This document shows positions 43,445 through 52,805 of a DNA stretch of 64,000 nt, piece by piece. The stretch comes from Variovorax paradoxus (GTDB lineage Bacteria > Pseudomonadota > Gammaproteobacteria > Burkholderiales > Burkholderiaceae_C): contig NZ_CP091716.1 in NCBI RefSeq assembly GCF_022009635.1, positions 759,001 to 823,000 on the forward strand, given 5' to 3'. Numbering within the stretch: position 1 is the first letter of the stretch; every line of letters starts with the position of its first letter. Below the pieces are notes generated by a model. It was not told the origin of the DNA. It saw only the letters and a list, made by a program, of their open reading frames with translations, and did no database searches. The position numbers and the translations under genes were made by a program.

Positions 43445-44812
43445 CTATTGACGTTCCGCGGGACTCGTGATGGCCGTGAGCCGCGAGGCCAGCGCCACCA
43501 GCACCAGCACCGGCACGCCCAGCAGCGCGGTCGCGACGAAGAAGTTGCTGTAGCCGTAGGCGTCGACGAAGGCGCCGGAATAGCCGGCGATGAACTTCGG
43601 CAGCAGCAGCATCAGCGAGCTGAACAGCGCGTACTGCGTGGCCGAATAGCTGATGTTGGTGAGGCTCGACAGGTAGGCGATGAAGGCCGCCGAGGCGATG
43701 CCGCCGGCCAGGTTGTCGGCCGACACCACCGCGATCAGCGCCGTGGTGTCGTGGCCGCGCGTCGCCAGCCAGGCGTAGAGCAGGTTGCTCGCGGCGCTGA
43801 GCACCGCGCCCATCATCAGCACCCGCATCACGCCCAGGCGCATCGACAGCACGCCGCCGACGAAGGCGCCCACCAGCGTCATGACCACGCCGTAGATCTT
43901 GCTGACCGTGGCCACCTCGTCCTTGGTGAAGCCCATGTCCACGTAGAAAGGGTTGGCCATGATGCCCATCACCACGTCGCTGATGCGATAGATGGCGATC
44001 AGCGAGAGGATCAGCACCGCCTGCCATTTGTAGCGGTGGATGAAATCGGCAAAGGGCTCGATCAGCGCGCTGCGCAGCCACTCGGCCGCATTGCGGGCCT
44101 TGGGCAGTGCGCGCGGCAACGGCTCCGGCGACAGCAGCACCGTGAGCACCCCCACAGTCATCGACGCCGCCATCACCAGGTAGGCCGTCTTCCAGGCGCC
44201 GTTCTGGTAGGCGGCCGCGCCGGTGGCGGCCACGGCGGGCGCCACCTCGGCCCAGGTCGCGACCCACAGCACGCCGGCGCCGGCCCAGATCATCGCGAGG
44301 CGGTAGCCCGTCTGGTAGGCGGCCGCCATCGCGGCCTGCTTGCGCGGCTCGGCCGATTCGATGCGGAAGGCGTCGAGCGCGATGTCCTGCGTGGCCGAGC
44401 CGAAGGCCACCAGCAGCGCGCACCAGATCAGCGGCGTGAGGCCCAGGCGCGGGTCGTTCATGGCCATGCCGACCAGTCCCGTGATCACCAGCCCCTGCGC
44501 CAGCAGCAGCCAGCCGCGCCGGCGTCCCAGCAGCGTGGTCAGCGGCGGCAGCGGCAGCCGGTCGACCAGCGGCGCCCAGACCCACTTGAAGCCATAGGCC
44601 AGCCCGACCCAGCTCAGGTAGCCGATGGTGGTGCGGTCGATGCCGGCCTCGCGCAGGCGAAAGCTCAGCGTGCCCAGCACCAGCAGCAGCGGCAGCCCGG
44701 CCGAGAAGCCCAGCGCCAGCATGCGCAGCGTGGCGGGCTCCAGGTAGACCTTGAGGGCGTCGCGCCAGGGTGGGGAGGGGGTGGTGGGGGTTTCGACGGG
44801 CGAGGCGGACAT
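43445..44812 (-). CDS. ampG: AmpG-like muropeptide permease (MFS)
   Basis: A 455-residue major facilitator protein. LGFSAGLPLLLVLGTLSFRLREAGI near residue 33 and GATQDIALDAFR-type sequence near 140 match AmpG, which imports anhydro-muropeptides from the periplasm for cell-wall recycling and can influence beta-lactamase induction. About 12-14 helices are predicted. It is transcribed away from the M48 protease gene, their starts being 77 bases apart. Confidence 0.87.
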   Translation of the reverse strand: MSASPVETPTTPSPPWRDALKVYLEPATLRMLALGFSAGLPLLLVLGTLSFRLREAGIDRTTIGYLSWVGLAYGFKWVWAPLVDRLPLPPLTTLLGRRRGWLLLAQGLVITGLVGMAMNDPRLGLTPLIWCALLVAFGSATQDIALDAFRIESAEPRKQAAMAAAYQTGYRLAMIWAGAGVLWVATWAEVAPAVAATGAAAYQNGAWKTAYLVMAASMTVGVLTVLLSPEPLPRALPKARNAAEWLRSALIEPFADFIHRYKWQAVLILSLIAIYRISDVVMGIMANPFYVDMGFTKDEVATVSKIYGVVMTLVGAFVGGVLSMRLGVMRVLMMGAVLSAASNLLYAWLATRGHDTTALIAVVSADNLAGGIASAAFIAYLSSLTNISYSATQYALFSSLMLLLPKFIAGYSGAFVDAYGYSNFFVATALLGVPVLVLVALASRLTAITSPAERQ

Positions 44813-44889
44813 GTGCCCGGATTGTCCATGAGCGGGAGAGGCCCTCGGGCTGCCCCTTTGTCTTCATTTGTTCCTATGATCCGGCCCCT

Positions 44890-45765
44890 ATGTGCATACG
44901 ATGCGAGCGCTCTTCCTCCGGCACCGCCGCCGGCCCGGCCCTTCCTTCCGCGGCTTCGCCCTGGAATCCCCGGCGCGCCTTCCTGCTGGCCGCCGCCGGC
45001 GCGGCGCTCGGCGGCCCGGCGCTGGCGCAGGTCGACGTGGGCAACGCCTCGGTGGCGCGCAACCTCGTACCCGCCGACAAGATCGAGGCAGCCGGCGTGC
45101 AGCAATACGGCGAGCTGCTCGAGCAGGCCCGTGCCAAGGGCGCGCTCGCCGGCGACAACAACCCGCAGCTGCAGCGCCTGCGCGCCATCGCGACCCGGCT
45201 CATTCCGTTCGCCACGCCGTGGAACTCGCGCGCCCGCGGCTGGAAGTGGGAGGTCAACCTGATCGGCAGCAAGCAGATCAACGCCTTCTGCATGCCCGGC
45301 GGCAAGATCGCCTTCTTCACCGGCATCCTCGACCAGCTGAAGCTCACCGACGACGAGGTCGCGATGGTCATGGGCCACGAGATGGCCCACGCGCTGCGCG
45401 AGCATGCGCGCGCTCGCATGGCCAAGAGCGCGGGCACCGGCGCGGTGCTTTCGCTTGGTGCGCAGATGCTCGGCTGGGGCCAGGTGGGCGACCTGGCGGC
45501 GCGCGCCGGCACCCAGCTCATCACGCTCAAGTTCAGCCGCAGCGACGAGACCGAGGCCGACCTCGTGGGGCTGGAACTCGCGGCGCGCGCGGGCTACGAC
45601 CCGAAGGCGTCGGTATCGCTGTGGCAGAAGATGGCCGCCGCATCGAAGAACCAGGGCGGCCTGAACTTCCTCTCGACGCACCCGAGCGGGCCCGACCGCA
45701 TCACCAAGCTCGAAGCGAACCTGCCGAAGGTCGAGAAGCTCTACCGCGAGGCGAAGAAGGGCTGA
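44890..45765 (+). CDS. M48 family metalloprotease (periplasmic, with signal peptide)
   Basis: A 291-residue zinc protease of the M48 family. The zinc motif is GHEMAHALREHARAR near residue 162, with a downstream glutamate in ETEADLVGLELAARAGYD near 222 as third ligand. The N terminus has a signal-like RRAFLLAAAGAALGG and probable cleavage after ALA. It resembles the YggG/LoiP and BepA-type outer-membrane quality-control proteases. A cysteine pair near the very N terminus (CIRC) is unusual. It converges with a Bug receptor gene. Confidence 0.9.
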   Translation: MCIRCERSSSGTAAGPALPSAASPWNPRRAFLLAAAGAALGGPALAQVDVGNASVARNLVPADKIEAAGVQQYGELLEQARAKGALAGDNNPQLQRLRAIATRLIPFATPWNSRARGWKWEVNLIGSKQINAFCMPGGKIAFFTGILDQLKLTDDEVAMVMGHEMAHALREHARARMAKSAGTGAVLSLGAQMLGWGQVGDLAARAGTQLITLKFSRSDETEADLVGLELAARAGYDPKASVSLWQKMAAASKNQGGLNFLSTHPSGPDRITKLEANLPKVEKLYREAKKG

Positions 45766-45796
45766 GGCTTCGGCCCGAAGGCCGGCCGCCGGCCGA

Positions 45797-46765
45797 TCAT
45801 TCGGCGCTGATGTTCCCGCGCTTCACCACGGCAGCCCAGCGGTCGGCGTCTTTCCGCATCAGCGCGCCGAACTCCGCCGGCGTCGAGCTCGCCGGCACCA
45901 TGCCCTGCGACTCGAACGATTTCGCCACCTCGGGCTGCTTGAGCACCGCGGCGATCTCCTTGTTCAGCCGCGCCACCACGTCCGGCGGCGTGCCCTTGGG
46001 CGCCAGCACGCCGTACCACATGTCGACGTTGTCGGCCGTCACGCCGGCCTCGGCCAGCGTGGGCACGTCGGGCAGCTGCGGCAGGCGCTTGCCGCTGCCG
46101 GTGGCAATGGCCTTGAGCTTGCCGACCTGGATGTGCTGCAGCGCCACGTGCACCGGCAGGAACATGTAGTCGATGCGCCCGCCGAGCAGGTCGGTCACCG
46201 CGCCGGCCGTGCCCTTGTACGGCACGTGCAGCATCTCGGTGCCCGTGCCCTGCATGAGCAGCGCCATCGACAGGTGGTGCGGCGTGCCCACGCCCGGCGT
46301 GGCGTACGTCAGCTTGCCGGGCTCCGCCTTGGCCGCGCTCACCATCTGCTGCACCGACGTGGCCTTCTGCACGTTCGGGTTGGTCACCAGCAGCAGCGTG
46401 CCCCACGAGGTGAGCGATACCGGCGCGAAGTCGGCCACCGGGTCGTAGCTCAGCGAGCGGTAGAGGCTGCGGTTCATCACCAGCGTGTTGACCTGCACCA
46501 TCAGCGTGTAGCCGTCGGGCTTGGCGCGCGCCACGCGCTCGCTGCCGATGTTGCCGCTGGCGCCGGCCACGTTCTCCACGATCACCGGCTGGCCCAGCTT
46601 CGCGGGCAGGCGGGCCGACAGTTGGCGCGCCACCAGGTCGATGCCGGTGCCGGGCGTGTAGGGCACCACCAGCGTGATCGGCTGGTCGGGCCAGGCGTGC
46701 GCGGCGGTGGCGGTGCCGGCCGCGACGAGCAGGGTGGCGAGGGTCTTGCTGATCAGTGAGCGCAT
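45797..46765 (-). CDS. Bug-type tripartite tricarboxylate transporter receptor
   Basis: A 322-residue periplasmic Bug protein with a Sec-type signal peptide ending near AHA. Family motifs are VPYTPGTGIDLVAR, ENVAGASGNIGSE and HVPYKGTAGAVTDLLGG. It lies 37 bases downstream of a flavin monooxygenase in the same direction, with a divergent LysR gene beyond. The module suggests uptake and hydroxylation of one aromatic acid, whose identity is unknown. Confidence 0.93.
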   Translation of the reverse strand: MRSLISKTLATLLVAAGTATAAHAWPDQPITLVVPYTPGTGIDLVARQLSARLPAKLGQPVIVENVAGASGNIGSERVARAKPDGYTLMVQVNTLVMNRSLYRSLSYDPVADFAPVSLTSWGTLLLVTNPNVQKATSVQQMVSAAKAEPGKLTYATPGVGTPHHLSMALLMQGTGTEMLHVPYKGTAGAVTDLLGGRIDYMFLPVHVALQHIQVGKLKAIATGSGKRLPQLPDVPTLAEAGVTADNVDMWYGVLAPKGTPPDVVARLNKEIAAVLKQPEVAKSFESQGMVPASSTPAEFGALMRKDADRWAAVVKRGNISAE

Positions 46766-46802
46766 GTCTCTTGTGTCTCCGGTTTCTTGTGATGGGGGCA
46801 GG

Positions 46803-48041
46803 TCAAAGGTAGGAAGGGCGCGCCTTCAGCGCGACCGGGTCGTAGCCGGCAACGCGCTTGTAGTTGTCCGAGATGGCCTGCAGCGCGGCCGTCGGCACGA
46901 CGTCTTCGATCTTCTCGAAGCGCTTGCCGCCCGAGCGCTCGAACACCTCGCGCAGGATCGCGTCGGGCGGGTTGCTGCGGTTGGTCAGCACCACCTCGGT
47001 GGTGGCCTTGACGCGCACGCGGTCGTAGTCTTCGAGCGCCGCGGTGCCCACGCCCTGGTCCTTGAGCGCGCCCGCCAGGAAGCGCGCGTCGATGATCGCC
47101 TGCCCGGCGCCGTTGGAGCCGCGCGGCACCATCGGGTGCGCCGCGTCGCCCAGCAGCGTGAGGCGGCCGTGGGTCCAGCGCGGCAGCGGGTCCTGGTCGA
47201 CCATCGGATATTCGAGGATGGTGTCCGACGCGAGGATCAGCGCCGGCACGTCGAGCCAGTCGAAATGCCAGTCGGCGAAGGCGGGCAGGAAGTCTTCGAG
47301 CCGGCCGGCGCGGCTCCAATCGCGCATCGAGGGCTGCGGCGCATGGATCTCGGCGACCCAGTTCACGAGCTGGTGGCCTTCGGCGTCGATGTCGTTGCGG
47401 ATCGGGTAGATCACCATCTTGCCGACCGACAGCCAGCCCGCGCGCACCATGCTGCCGCCCGAGAGAAAAGGCTTCCAGCGCGCGGTGCCGCGCCACATGT
47501 TGATGCCCGAGTAGCGCGGCGCGCCTTCGTTGGGGTAGAGCTGCTTGCGCAATGCCGAGTGGATGCCGTCGCAGCCGACCGCGATGGCGCCGCGCACCGA
47601 AGGCGCGTCGGCGAAGTGCACGGTGACGCCGTCGGCGTCCTGCGTCACGCCGGTGCAGCGGCGGTTGCACACCACGCTGTCGGTGCCCAGGCGCCTGAGC
47701 GTCTCTTCGTACAGCACGGTCTGCAGGTCGCCGCGGTGGATCGAGAACTGGGGCCAGTCGTAGCCCGCGTGCTGCCCGGCCGGCTCGCTGAACACCAGCT
47801 GGCCGTGCTCGGTGAAGAACACCGCCTCCTGCGTGCGCACGCCGACCTTGTCGAGCGCGGGCAGCAGGCCGAGTTCGCTGAGCTCGCGCACCGCGTGCGG
47901 CAGCAGGTTGATGCCTACGCCCAGCGGCTTCAGCTCGGGCACGGCCTCGTACACGCGGCAGGGGATGCCGGCCTGGTGCAGGCTCAGCGCCAGGGTCAGG
48001 CCGCCGATGCCGGCGCCCAGGATGATGACTTCGTTGCTCAT
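46803..48041 (-). CDS. FAD-dependent aromatic monooxygenase (salicylate/3-hydroxybenzoate hydroxylase type)
   Basis: A 412-residue class A flavoprotein hydroxylase. It has the dinucleotide-binding GAGIGG motif (9-14), the DG-type stretch VGCDGIHSALRK near residue 155 and the GD motif LLGDAAHPMVPRGSNGAGQAI near 290. Such enzymes use NAD(P)H and oxygen to hydroxylate aromatic acids. The divergent LysR gene and downstream Bug receptor indicate an inducible catabolic role. The exact substrate cannot be told from sequence. Confidence 0.91.
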   Translation of the reverse strand: MSNEVIILGAGIGGLTLALSLHQAGIPCRVYEAVPELKPLGVGINLLPHAVRELSELGLLPALDKVGVRTQEAVFFTEHGQLVFSEPAGQHAGYDWPQFSIHRGDLQTVLYEETLRRLGTDSVVCNRRCTGVTQDADGVTVHFADAPSVRGAIAVGCDGIHSALRKQLYPNEGAPRYSGINMWRGTARWKPFLSGGSMVRAGWLSVGKMVIYPIRNDIDAEGHQLVNWVAEIHAPQPSMRDWSRAGRLEDFLPAFADWHFDWLDVPALILASDTILEYPMVDQDPLPRWTHGRLTLLGDAAHPMVPRGSNGAGQAIIDARFLAGALKDQGVGTAALEDYDRVRVKATTEVVLTNRSNPPDAILREVFERSGGKRFEKIEDVVPTAALQAISDNYKRVAGYDPVALKARPSYL

Positions 48042-48114
48042 GGTCGTTCGTGGTGATGCGTTGTGCCCCGGCGCGCATTAGGAACGCAGCCGAACCATTT
48101 GGGAAATTTAGATG

Positions 48115-48130
48115 TGATATGGATTTATCA
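48115..48130. promoter_or_regulatory. Candidate LysR binding site between monooxygenase and LysR genes
   Basis: TGATA at 48115-48119 and TATCA at 48126-48130 form an inverted repeat in an AT-rich patch of the 98-base divergent gap, close to the LysR start. The size and position suit a LysR-type site, but arms are only five bases. Confidence 0.35.
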
Positions 48131-48139
48131 TGAATCCTT

Positions 48140-49048
48140 ATGAACCTCTCGACCCGCCAGATGCGCGCGTTCCTGCATGTGGCGCGCATCGGCAACTTCA
48201 CGCGTGCGGCCGAGCAGGCGCACATCACTCAGGCGGGCCTCAGCATCCTGATTCGAGAGATGGAAAAGCAGCTCGGCTGCCGGCTGTTCGACCGCACCAC
48301 GCGCGTGGTGAGCCTCACGCCCGAGGGACGGCGGCTGCTGCCGGTGGTCGAGCGGCTCATGACCGACCTGGACGACGTGGCGGCCGAACTGGGCGCGGCG
48401 GGCGACGCGGCGCGCCACACGCTGCGCATCGCGGCCACGCCGCTGGTGTCGTCGCACCTGCTGCCCCAGGTGTTCTCCACCTTCCGCGCGGCGCACCCGC
48501 AGGTCAGCCTGCGCCTGTTCGACGCCGACCTTCGCGACGTGGAGGCGATGGTCACGGCCGGCGACGCCGACGTGGGGCTGGGCTTCTTCTTCAAGGCCGC
48601 GCCGGGGCTGGAGCGCACGCCGGTCGGCCGCTTTCACCTGATGCGGGTGAGCCGCCTCGATGACGACGCCGACGCGGCGCCGGGCGTCGGCACCGCGCCG
48701 TGGTCGGCCCTGCGCGGCGCGGAACTGGTCGGCCTGCCGCCCGGCAACCCGATCCAGAAGGTGATCGACCAGCACCTGGCCACCATCGGCCGCGCCGACG
48801 CGCAGCGGCCCGCGTTCAACTTCTTCGGCACGCTGATCTCGATGGTGGAGGCCGGCTTCGGCACCGCCGTGATGCCGACCTTCGCGCTCGCGGCCTGTCG
48901 CCGCCACAGGGTGCGCACCGACGTGCTGACCAAGCCCAAGGTGGGGCTCGATTTCTACCGCGTCACCAAGCGCGGCGCGCACGAGACCGAGGCCATGCAA
49001 GCCTTCGTCGCGACGCTGGTGAAGGCGCTGCCCGAGTTGTCGCGCTGA
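48140..49048 (+). CDS. LysR family transcriptional regulator
   Basis: A 302-residue LysR-type regulator with the N-terminal helix-turn-helix (FLHVARIGNFTRAAEQAHIT, then SILIREMEKQLGCRLF) and an effector domain. It is divergent from the flavin monooxygenase and Bug receptor, which it probably controls. Its stop lies 25 bases from the stop of the convergent xth gene. Confidence 0.92.
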   Translation: MNLSTRQMRAFLHVARIGNFTRAAEQAHITQAGLSILIREMEKQLGCRLFDRTTRVVSLTPEGRRLLPVVERLMTDLDDVAAELGAAGDAARHTLRIAATPLVSSHLLPQVFSTFRAAHPQVSLRLFDADLRDVEAMVTAGDADVGLGFFFKAAPGLERTPVGRFHLMRVSRLDDDADAAPGVGTAPWSALRGAELVGLPPGNPIQKVIDQHLATIGRADAQRPAFNFFGTLISMVEAGFGTAVMPTFALAACRRHRVRTDVLTKPKVGLDFYRVTKRGAHETEAMQAFVATLVKALPELSR

Positions 49049-49072
49049 CCGGCGATACGGGCTGGCTTAGGC

Positions 49073-49876
49073 TTACAGCGTGAAGTCGTATTCGACCGTG
49101 ATCGGCGCGTGGTCCGAGAACTTCACGGTCTTGTAGATTTGCTCGGTGCGCGCCAGCGCGCCGATGGCCGGCGTGGCCAGGTGGTAGTCCAGCCGCCATC
49201 CCACGTTGTTGGCGTAGGCCTGGCCGCGGTTGCTCCACCAGGTGTAGGCTTCGTCGGTGGTGTCGGGCTTGAGCTTGCGATACACGTCGACCAGGCCCGC
49301 GCCTTCGGTGCCGGCGTCGAGCAGCCTGGTCATCCAGGCACGCTCCTCGGGCAGGAAGCCGCTGTTCTTCTGGTTGCCGCGCCAGTTCTTCAGGTCGATC
49401 TGCTGGTGGGCGATGTTGATGTCGCCGCACAGGACGAACTCGCGCTCTTTCTTCAGCGCCACCAAGTGCGGGAAGAAGCCCTTGAGGAAGCGGAACTTGG
49501 CCTCCTGCCGCTCCTCGCCCGAACTGCCGCTCGGAAAGTAGCAGCTGATGACCGAGAACTTGCGCTTGGGCGTGTCGAAGCGAAGCTCCAGGTAGCGGCC
49601 CTCGGCGTCGAACTCGGCGTCGCCCCAGCCCACCACGACCTGGCTCGGAGCGTGCTTGGTGTACACGGCGGTGCCGGCGTACCCCTTTTTCTCGGCGAAA
49701 TGGAAGTGGCCCTTCAGGCCCGCCATTTCCTCGAAACGGCCTTCGACATCGCTGGCCTGGACCCGGATCTCCTGCATGCAAATACAATCCGGCGCAAGTT
49801 CGGCCACCCAGTCGGCCACGCCTTTGGTAGCGGCCGAACGCAGGCCATTGAGATTGAGACTGGTCAGTTTGAACAC
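49073..49876 (-). CDS. xth: Exodeoxyribonuclease III family AP endonuclease
   Basis: A 267-residue AP endonuclease/exonuclease that repairs abasic DNA sites. The N-terminal FKLTSLNLNGLRSAATKG, the catalytic glutamate in CMQEIRVQ, CGDINIAHQQID and the terminal FSDHAPITVEYDF are typical. I start at GTG giving MFKLTS; the open frame runs much further upstream but lies opposite pyrE and the next gene. The start codon lies 12 bases from that of the divergent pyrE. Confidence 0.92.
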   Translation of the reverse strand: MFKLTSLNLNGLRSAATKGVADWVAELAPDCICMQEIRVQASDVEGRFEEMAGLKGHFHFAEKKGYAGTAVYTKHAPSQVVVGWGDAEFDAEGRYLELRFDTPKRKFSVISCYFPSGSSGEERQEAKFRFLKGFFPHLVALKKEREFVLCGDINIAHQQIDLKNWRGNQKNSGFLPEERAWMTRLLDAGTEGAGLVDVYRKLKPDTTDEAYTWWSNRGQAYANNVGWRLDYHLATPAIGALARTEQIYKTVKFSDHAPITVEYDFTL

Positions 49877-49888
49877 AAGGAAATTCCG
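49877..49888. promoter_or_regulatory. Shared 12-base gap with palindromic ribosome-binding sequence for xth and pyrE
   Basis: The entire gap between the divergent xth and pyrE start codons is AAGGAAATTCCG without room for a promoter. GGAAATTCC is a near-palindrome, so both mRNAs carry a GGAA core near their start codon. Promoters must lie inside the neighbouring gene on each side. Confidence 0.55.
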
Positions 49889-50572
49889 ATGGCTGTAGAT
49901 GGTCAGAAAAGCAGCGCGGTCGCACAGGACTTCGTCCAGTTCGCGTTGGATGCCGGCGTGCTGCGTTTTGGCGAATTCAAGACAAAAGCCGGCCGAATGA
50001 GTCCTTATTTCTTCAATTCGGGGCTCTTCGACGACGGCGGCAAGATCGCCCGTCTCGCGGGATTCTATGCAGACCGATTGATCGAGAGCGGGCTCGAATT
50101 CGACATGATCTTCGGCCCCGCCTACAAGGGCATCCCGCTGGGCGCCACGGTGGCCGCCGAGCTGGCCCGCCGGGGCCGCAACTATCCCTTTGCCTATAAC
50201 CGCAAGGAAGCCAAGGCGCACGGCGAAGGCGGCAACCTGGTCGGCGCGCCGCTCAAGGGCCGCGTGCTGATCGTCGACGACGTGATGTCCGCCGGCACCG
50301 CGGTGCGCGAGTCGATCGCCGCCATCCAGGCGGCCGGCGCCACGCCGCATGCCGTGGCCATCGCGCTCGACCGGCAGGAAAAAGCCACCGAGAACGGCGT
50401 CGACGTGGACCACAGCGCGGTGCAGTACGTGCGCAACCAGCTCGGCCTGGCGGTGATCGCCATCGCCACGCTGGACGACCTGCTGAGCTACCTGTCGGGC
50501 AGCGCGGCGGCCGACCTGGGCACGCACCGCGACCGCGTGCTGGCCTACCGCACGCGCTACGGCGCGAGCTGA
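49889..50572 (+). CDS. pyrE: Orotate phosphoribosyltransferase
   Basis: A 227-residue pyrimidine-synthesis enzyme that adds phosphoribosyl to orotate. The PRPP-binding motif is RVLIVDDVMSAGTAVRES near residue 125, and FGPAYKGIPLG near 73 is the family's substrate region. The ATG is preceded by AAGGAA. Length is slightly above the usual 213. It is divergent from xth, a neighbour often seen in betaproteobacteria, and is followed 12 bases later by a DUF4124-type gene. Confidence 0.95.
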   Translation: MAVDGQKSSAVAQDFVQFALDAGVLRFGEFKTKAGRMSPYFFNSGLFDDGGKIARLAGFYADRLIESGLEFDMIFGPAYKGIPLGATVAAELARRGRNYPFAYNRKEAKAHGEGGNLVGAPLKGRVLIVDDVMSAGTAVRESIAAIQAAGATPHAVAIALDRQEKATENGVDVDHSAVQYVRNQLGLAVIAIATLDDLLSYLSGSAAADLGTHRDRVLAYRTRYGAS

Positions 50573-50584
50573 GGCGTACAGCCG

Positions 50585-51274
50585 ATGCACGACGCACGCG
50601 ACAACGGCAAGCCGATTCGCCTGCTGGCGGCGGCATCGATACTGGCGGCTTCGGGTTTTTGCGGCGCGTTGCATGCGCAATCGCAGAAACCGGAAGGCGC
50701 CTCTCCCGGCATCTTCACCTGCACCGACGCCCGCGGCCGCACGCTGACGGCCGACCGGCCCATTGCCGAGTGCAGCGACCGTGAGCAGCGCGAGCTGAAC
50801 CCCAGCGGCTCCGTGCGCCGAAAGGTCGAGCCGACCTACACGGCGCGCGAGCTGCAGGAGCGCGAAGACCGCGCCCGCGAAGCCGCCATCCAGGCCGCGC
50901 GCCTGACCGACGAGCGCCGGCGCGAGCGGGCCTTGCTGGTGCGCTACCCGAACGCCGCCACGCACGATCGCGAACGCGCCGAGGCGCTCTCGCAGATCGA
51001 CGCGGTGACGCAGGCGGCGCGCAAGCGCATCGTCGAGCTGGGCGAAGACCGCAAGAAGATCGACGAGGAGATGGAGTTCTACAAGCAGGACCCGACCAAG
51101 GCTCCCGGCGCGGTGCGGCGCAGGCTTGACGACAACGCGCAGAGCGTGGCGGTGCAGAACCGTTTCATCGGCGAGCAGGAAGAAGAGAAGAAGCGGGTGA
51201 ATGCGCGCTTCGACGAAGAGCGCGCGCGCCTGAAGCTGCTCTGGTCGCCCCAGAACGGCGGCACCAACCGCTGA
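50585..51274 (+). CDS. DUF4124-type secreted protein with coiled-coil region
   Basis: A 229-residue protein. A signal-like hydrophobic stretch (residues 12-28) is followed by a short DUF4124-like domain, with IFTCTDARGRTLTADRPIAECSDRE near residue 43 and two cysteines likely to pair. The remainder (about 85-215) is charged and heptad-like (REDRAREAAIQAAR, EERARLKLLW), so it probably forms a long helix or coiled coil. It is likely to sit in the periplasm. Function is unknown. It may be co-transcribed with pyrE. Confidence 0.82.
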   Translation: MHDARDNGKPIRLLAAASILAASGFCGALHAQSQKPEGASPGIFTCTDARGRTLTADRPIAECSDREQRELNPSGSVRRKVEPTYTARELQEREDRAREAAIQAARLTDERRRERALLVRYPNAATHDRERAEALSQIDAVTQAARKRIVELGEDRKKIDEEMEFYKQDPTKAPGAVRRRLDDNAQSVAVQNRFIGEQEEEKKRVNARFDEERARLKLLWSPQNGGTNR

Positions 51275-51279
51275 AGCAA

Positions 51280-51303
51280 CCGGGGCCTTGCGCAAGGCCC
51301 CGG
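51280..51303. terminator. Perfect palindromic hairpin between convergent genes
   Basis: A 24-base perfect palindrome, CCGGGGCCTTGC and its mirror, lies between the stops of the DUF4124 gene and gatB. It can fold on both strands and probably ends transcription from each side, although no T-run follows. Confidence 0.6.
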
Positions 51304-51313
51304 CTTCATTCGA

Positions 51314-52804
51314 TCAGGCCAGCTTGGCCTTCAGCAGTTCGGTGACCTGCGCTGGGTTCGCCTTGCCGCCGCTGGCCTTCATGACCTGACCCACGAGGGC
51401 GTTGAGCGCCTTTTCCTTGCCGCCGCGGTATTCCTCGACGTTCTTGGCGTTCTTCGCGATCACCTCGTCGAGGATCTTGTCGAGCGCGCCGGTGTCGGCC
51501 ATCGGCTTCAGGTCTTTCGCTTCGATGATGGCGTCGACATTGCTGCCTTCGCCGGTCCACAGCGCTTCGAACACCTGGCGTGCTGCGTTGTTGGGCAGCG
51601 TGCCGTCGGCGATGCGCTTCACCAGCTGGGCCAGTTGCTGCGCTTTCACCGGCGCGGCCTCGATGCCGATTTCGGCGGCGTTCAGGCGCCGTGCCATCTC
51701 GCCGGTGATCCAGTTGCTCGCGAGCTTGGGCGTGGCGCCCGCGTTCACGGCTTCGTCGAAGTAGCCGGCCAGCGCCGCGCTCTGCGTGAGCTGCGCGGCG
51801 TCGTATTCCGACAGGCCGTGGTCGCGTACATAGCGCTCGGCCATCGCGCGCGGCAGCTCGGGCATGGCGCCCTTCACGCGCTCGATCCAGTCGGCGGCGA
51901 TGACCAGCGGCGGCAGGTCGGGGTCGGGGAAGTAGCGGTAGTCGGCCGAGTCTTCCTTGGCGCGCATGGCGCGCGTCTCGCCGGTGTCGGGATCGAACAG
52001 CACGGTGGCCTGCTCGATGGCGCGGCCGTCCTCGATCTCTTCGATCTGCCAGCGGATCTCGTAGTCGATCGCCTGCTGCATGAACTTGAAGCTGTTCAGG
52101 TTCTTGATCTCGCGGCGCGTGCCGAGCTTGTCGCCAGGGCGGCGCACCGACACGTTGGCGTCGCAGCGGAAGCTGCCTTCCTGCATGTTGCCGTCGCAGA
52201 TGCCGATCCAGGTCACGATCTTGTGCAGCTCCTTCGCATAGGCCACGGCCTCGGCGGTGGAGCGCATGTCGGGCTCGGTCACGATCTCCAGCAGCGGCGT
52301 GCCGGCGCGGTTCAGGTCGATGCCGCTCTGGCCGATGAAGTCTTCATGCAGCGACTTGCCCGCGTCTTCCTCGAGGTGGGCGCGCACCAGGCGCACCGTC
52401 TTCTGCTCCTCGCCCACGAAGAACGACACCGCGCCGCCCTGCACCACGGGGATCTCGAACTGGCTGATCTGGTAGCCCTTGGGCAGATCGGGGTAGAAGT
52501 AGTTCTTGCGCGCGAACACGCTGCGCGGCGCGATGTGCGAGCCCAGCGCCAGGCCGAGCTTGATGGCGCGTTCGACCGCGCCCTTGTTCATCACGGGCAG
52601 CGTGCCGGGCAGCGCCAGGTCGACCGCGCAGGCCTGCGTGTTGGGCTCGGCGCCGAAGGCGGTGGAGGCGCGGCTGAAGATCTTGCTCGCGGTGGAGAGC
52701 TGCGCGTGCGTCTCGAAGCCGATGATGACTTCATAGCCGCGCACCAGTGGGCCGGTCGGGCGGCCCTGTTGTTGTGCTTCGAATGTGTTCACGGTCTCGC
52801 TCAT
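51314..52804 (-). CDS. gatB: Asp-tRNA(Asn)/Glu-tRNA(Gln) amidotransferase subunit B
   Basis: A 496-residue GatB, the tRNA-binding and kinase subunit that converts mischarged Glu-tRNA(Gln) or Asp-tRNA(Asn) to the amide form. It begins with [19 protein letters not shown] near residue 27 and shows [13 protein letters not shown] near 110 and the [13 protein letters not shown] motif near 280. The C-terminal YqeY-like tail is present. It directly follows gatA, one base after its stop, as part of gatCAB. Confidence 0.96.
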   Translation of the reverse strand: MSETVNTFEAQQQGRPTGPLVRGYEVIIGFETHAQLSTASKIFSRASTAFGAEPNTQACAVDLALPGTLPVMNKGAVERAIKLGLALGSHIAPRSVFARKNYFYPDLPKGYQISQFEIPVVQGGAVSFFVGEEQKTVRLVRAHLEEDAGKSLHEDFIGQSGIDLNRAGTPLLEIVTEPDMRSTAEAVAYAKELHKIVTWIGICDGNMQEGSFRCDANVSVRRPGDKLGTRREIKNLNSFKFMQQAIDYEIRWQIEEIEDGRAIEQATVLFDPDTGETRAMRAKEDSADYRYFPDPDLPPLVIAADWIERVKGAMPELPRAMAERYVRDHGLSEYDAAQLTQSAALAGYFDEAVNAGATPKLASNWITGEMARRLNAAEIGIEAAPVKAQQLAQLVKRIADGTLPNNAARQVFEALWTGEGSNVDAIIEAKDLKPMADTGALDKILDEVIAKNAKNVEEYRGGKEKALNALVGQVMKASGGKANPAQVTELLKAKLA

Positions 52805-52805
52805 C

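Noticed and set aside
49073..51295. A 740-codon minus-strand open frame that would fuse a long N-terminal part to exonuclease III
   Set aside because: The extra part lies opposite pyrE and the DUF4124 gene and has no recognisable domain. Exonuclease III alone has the normal length from the GTG at 49876.
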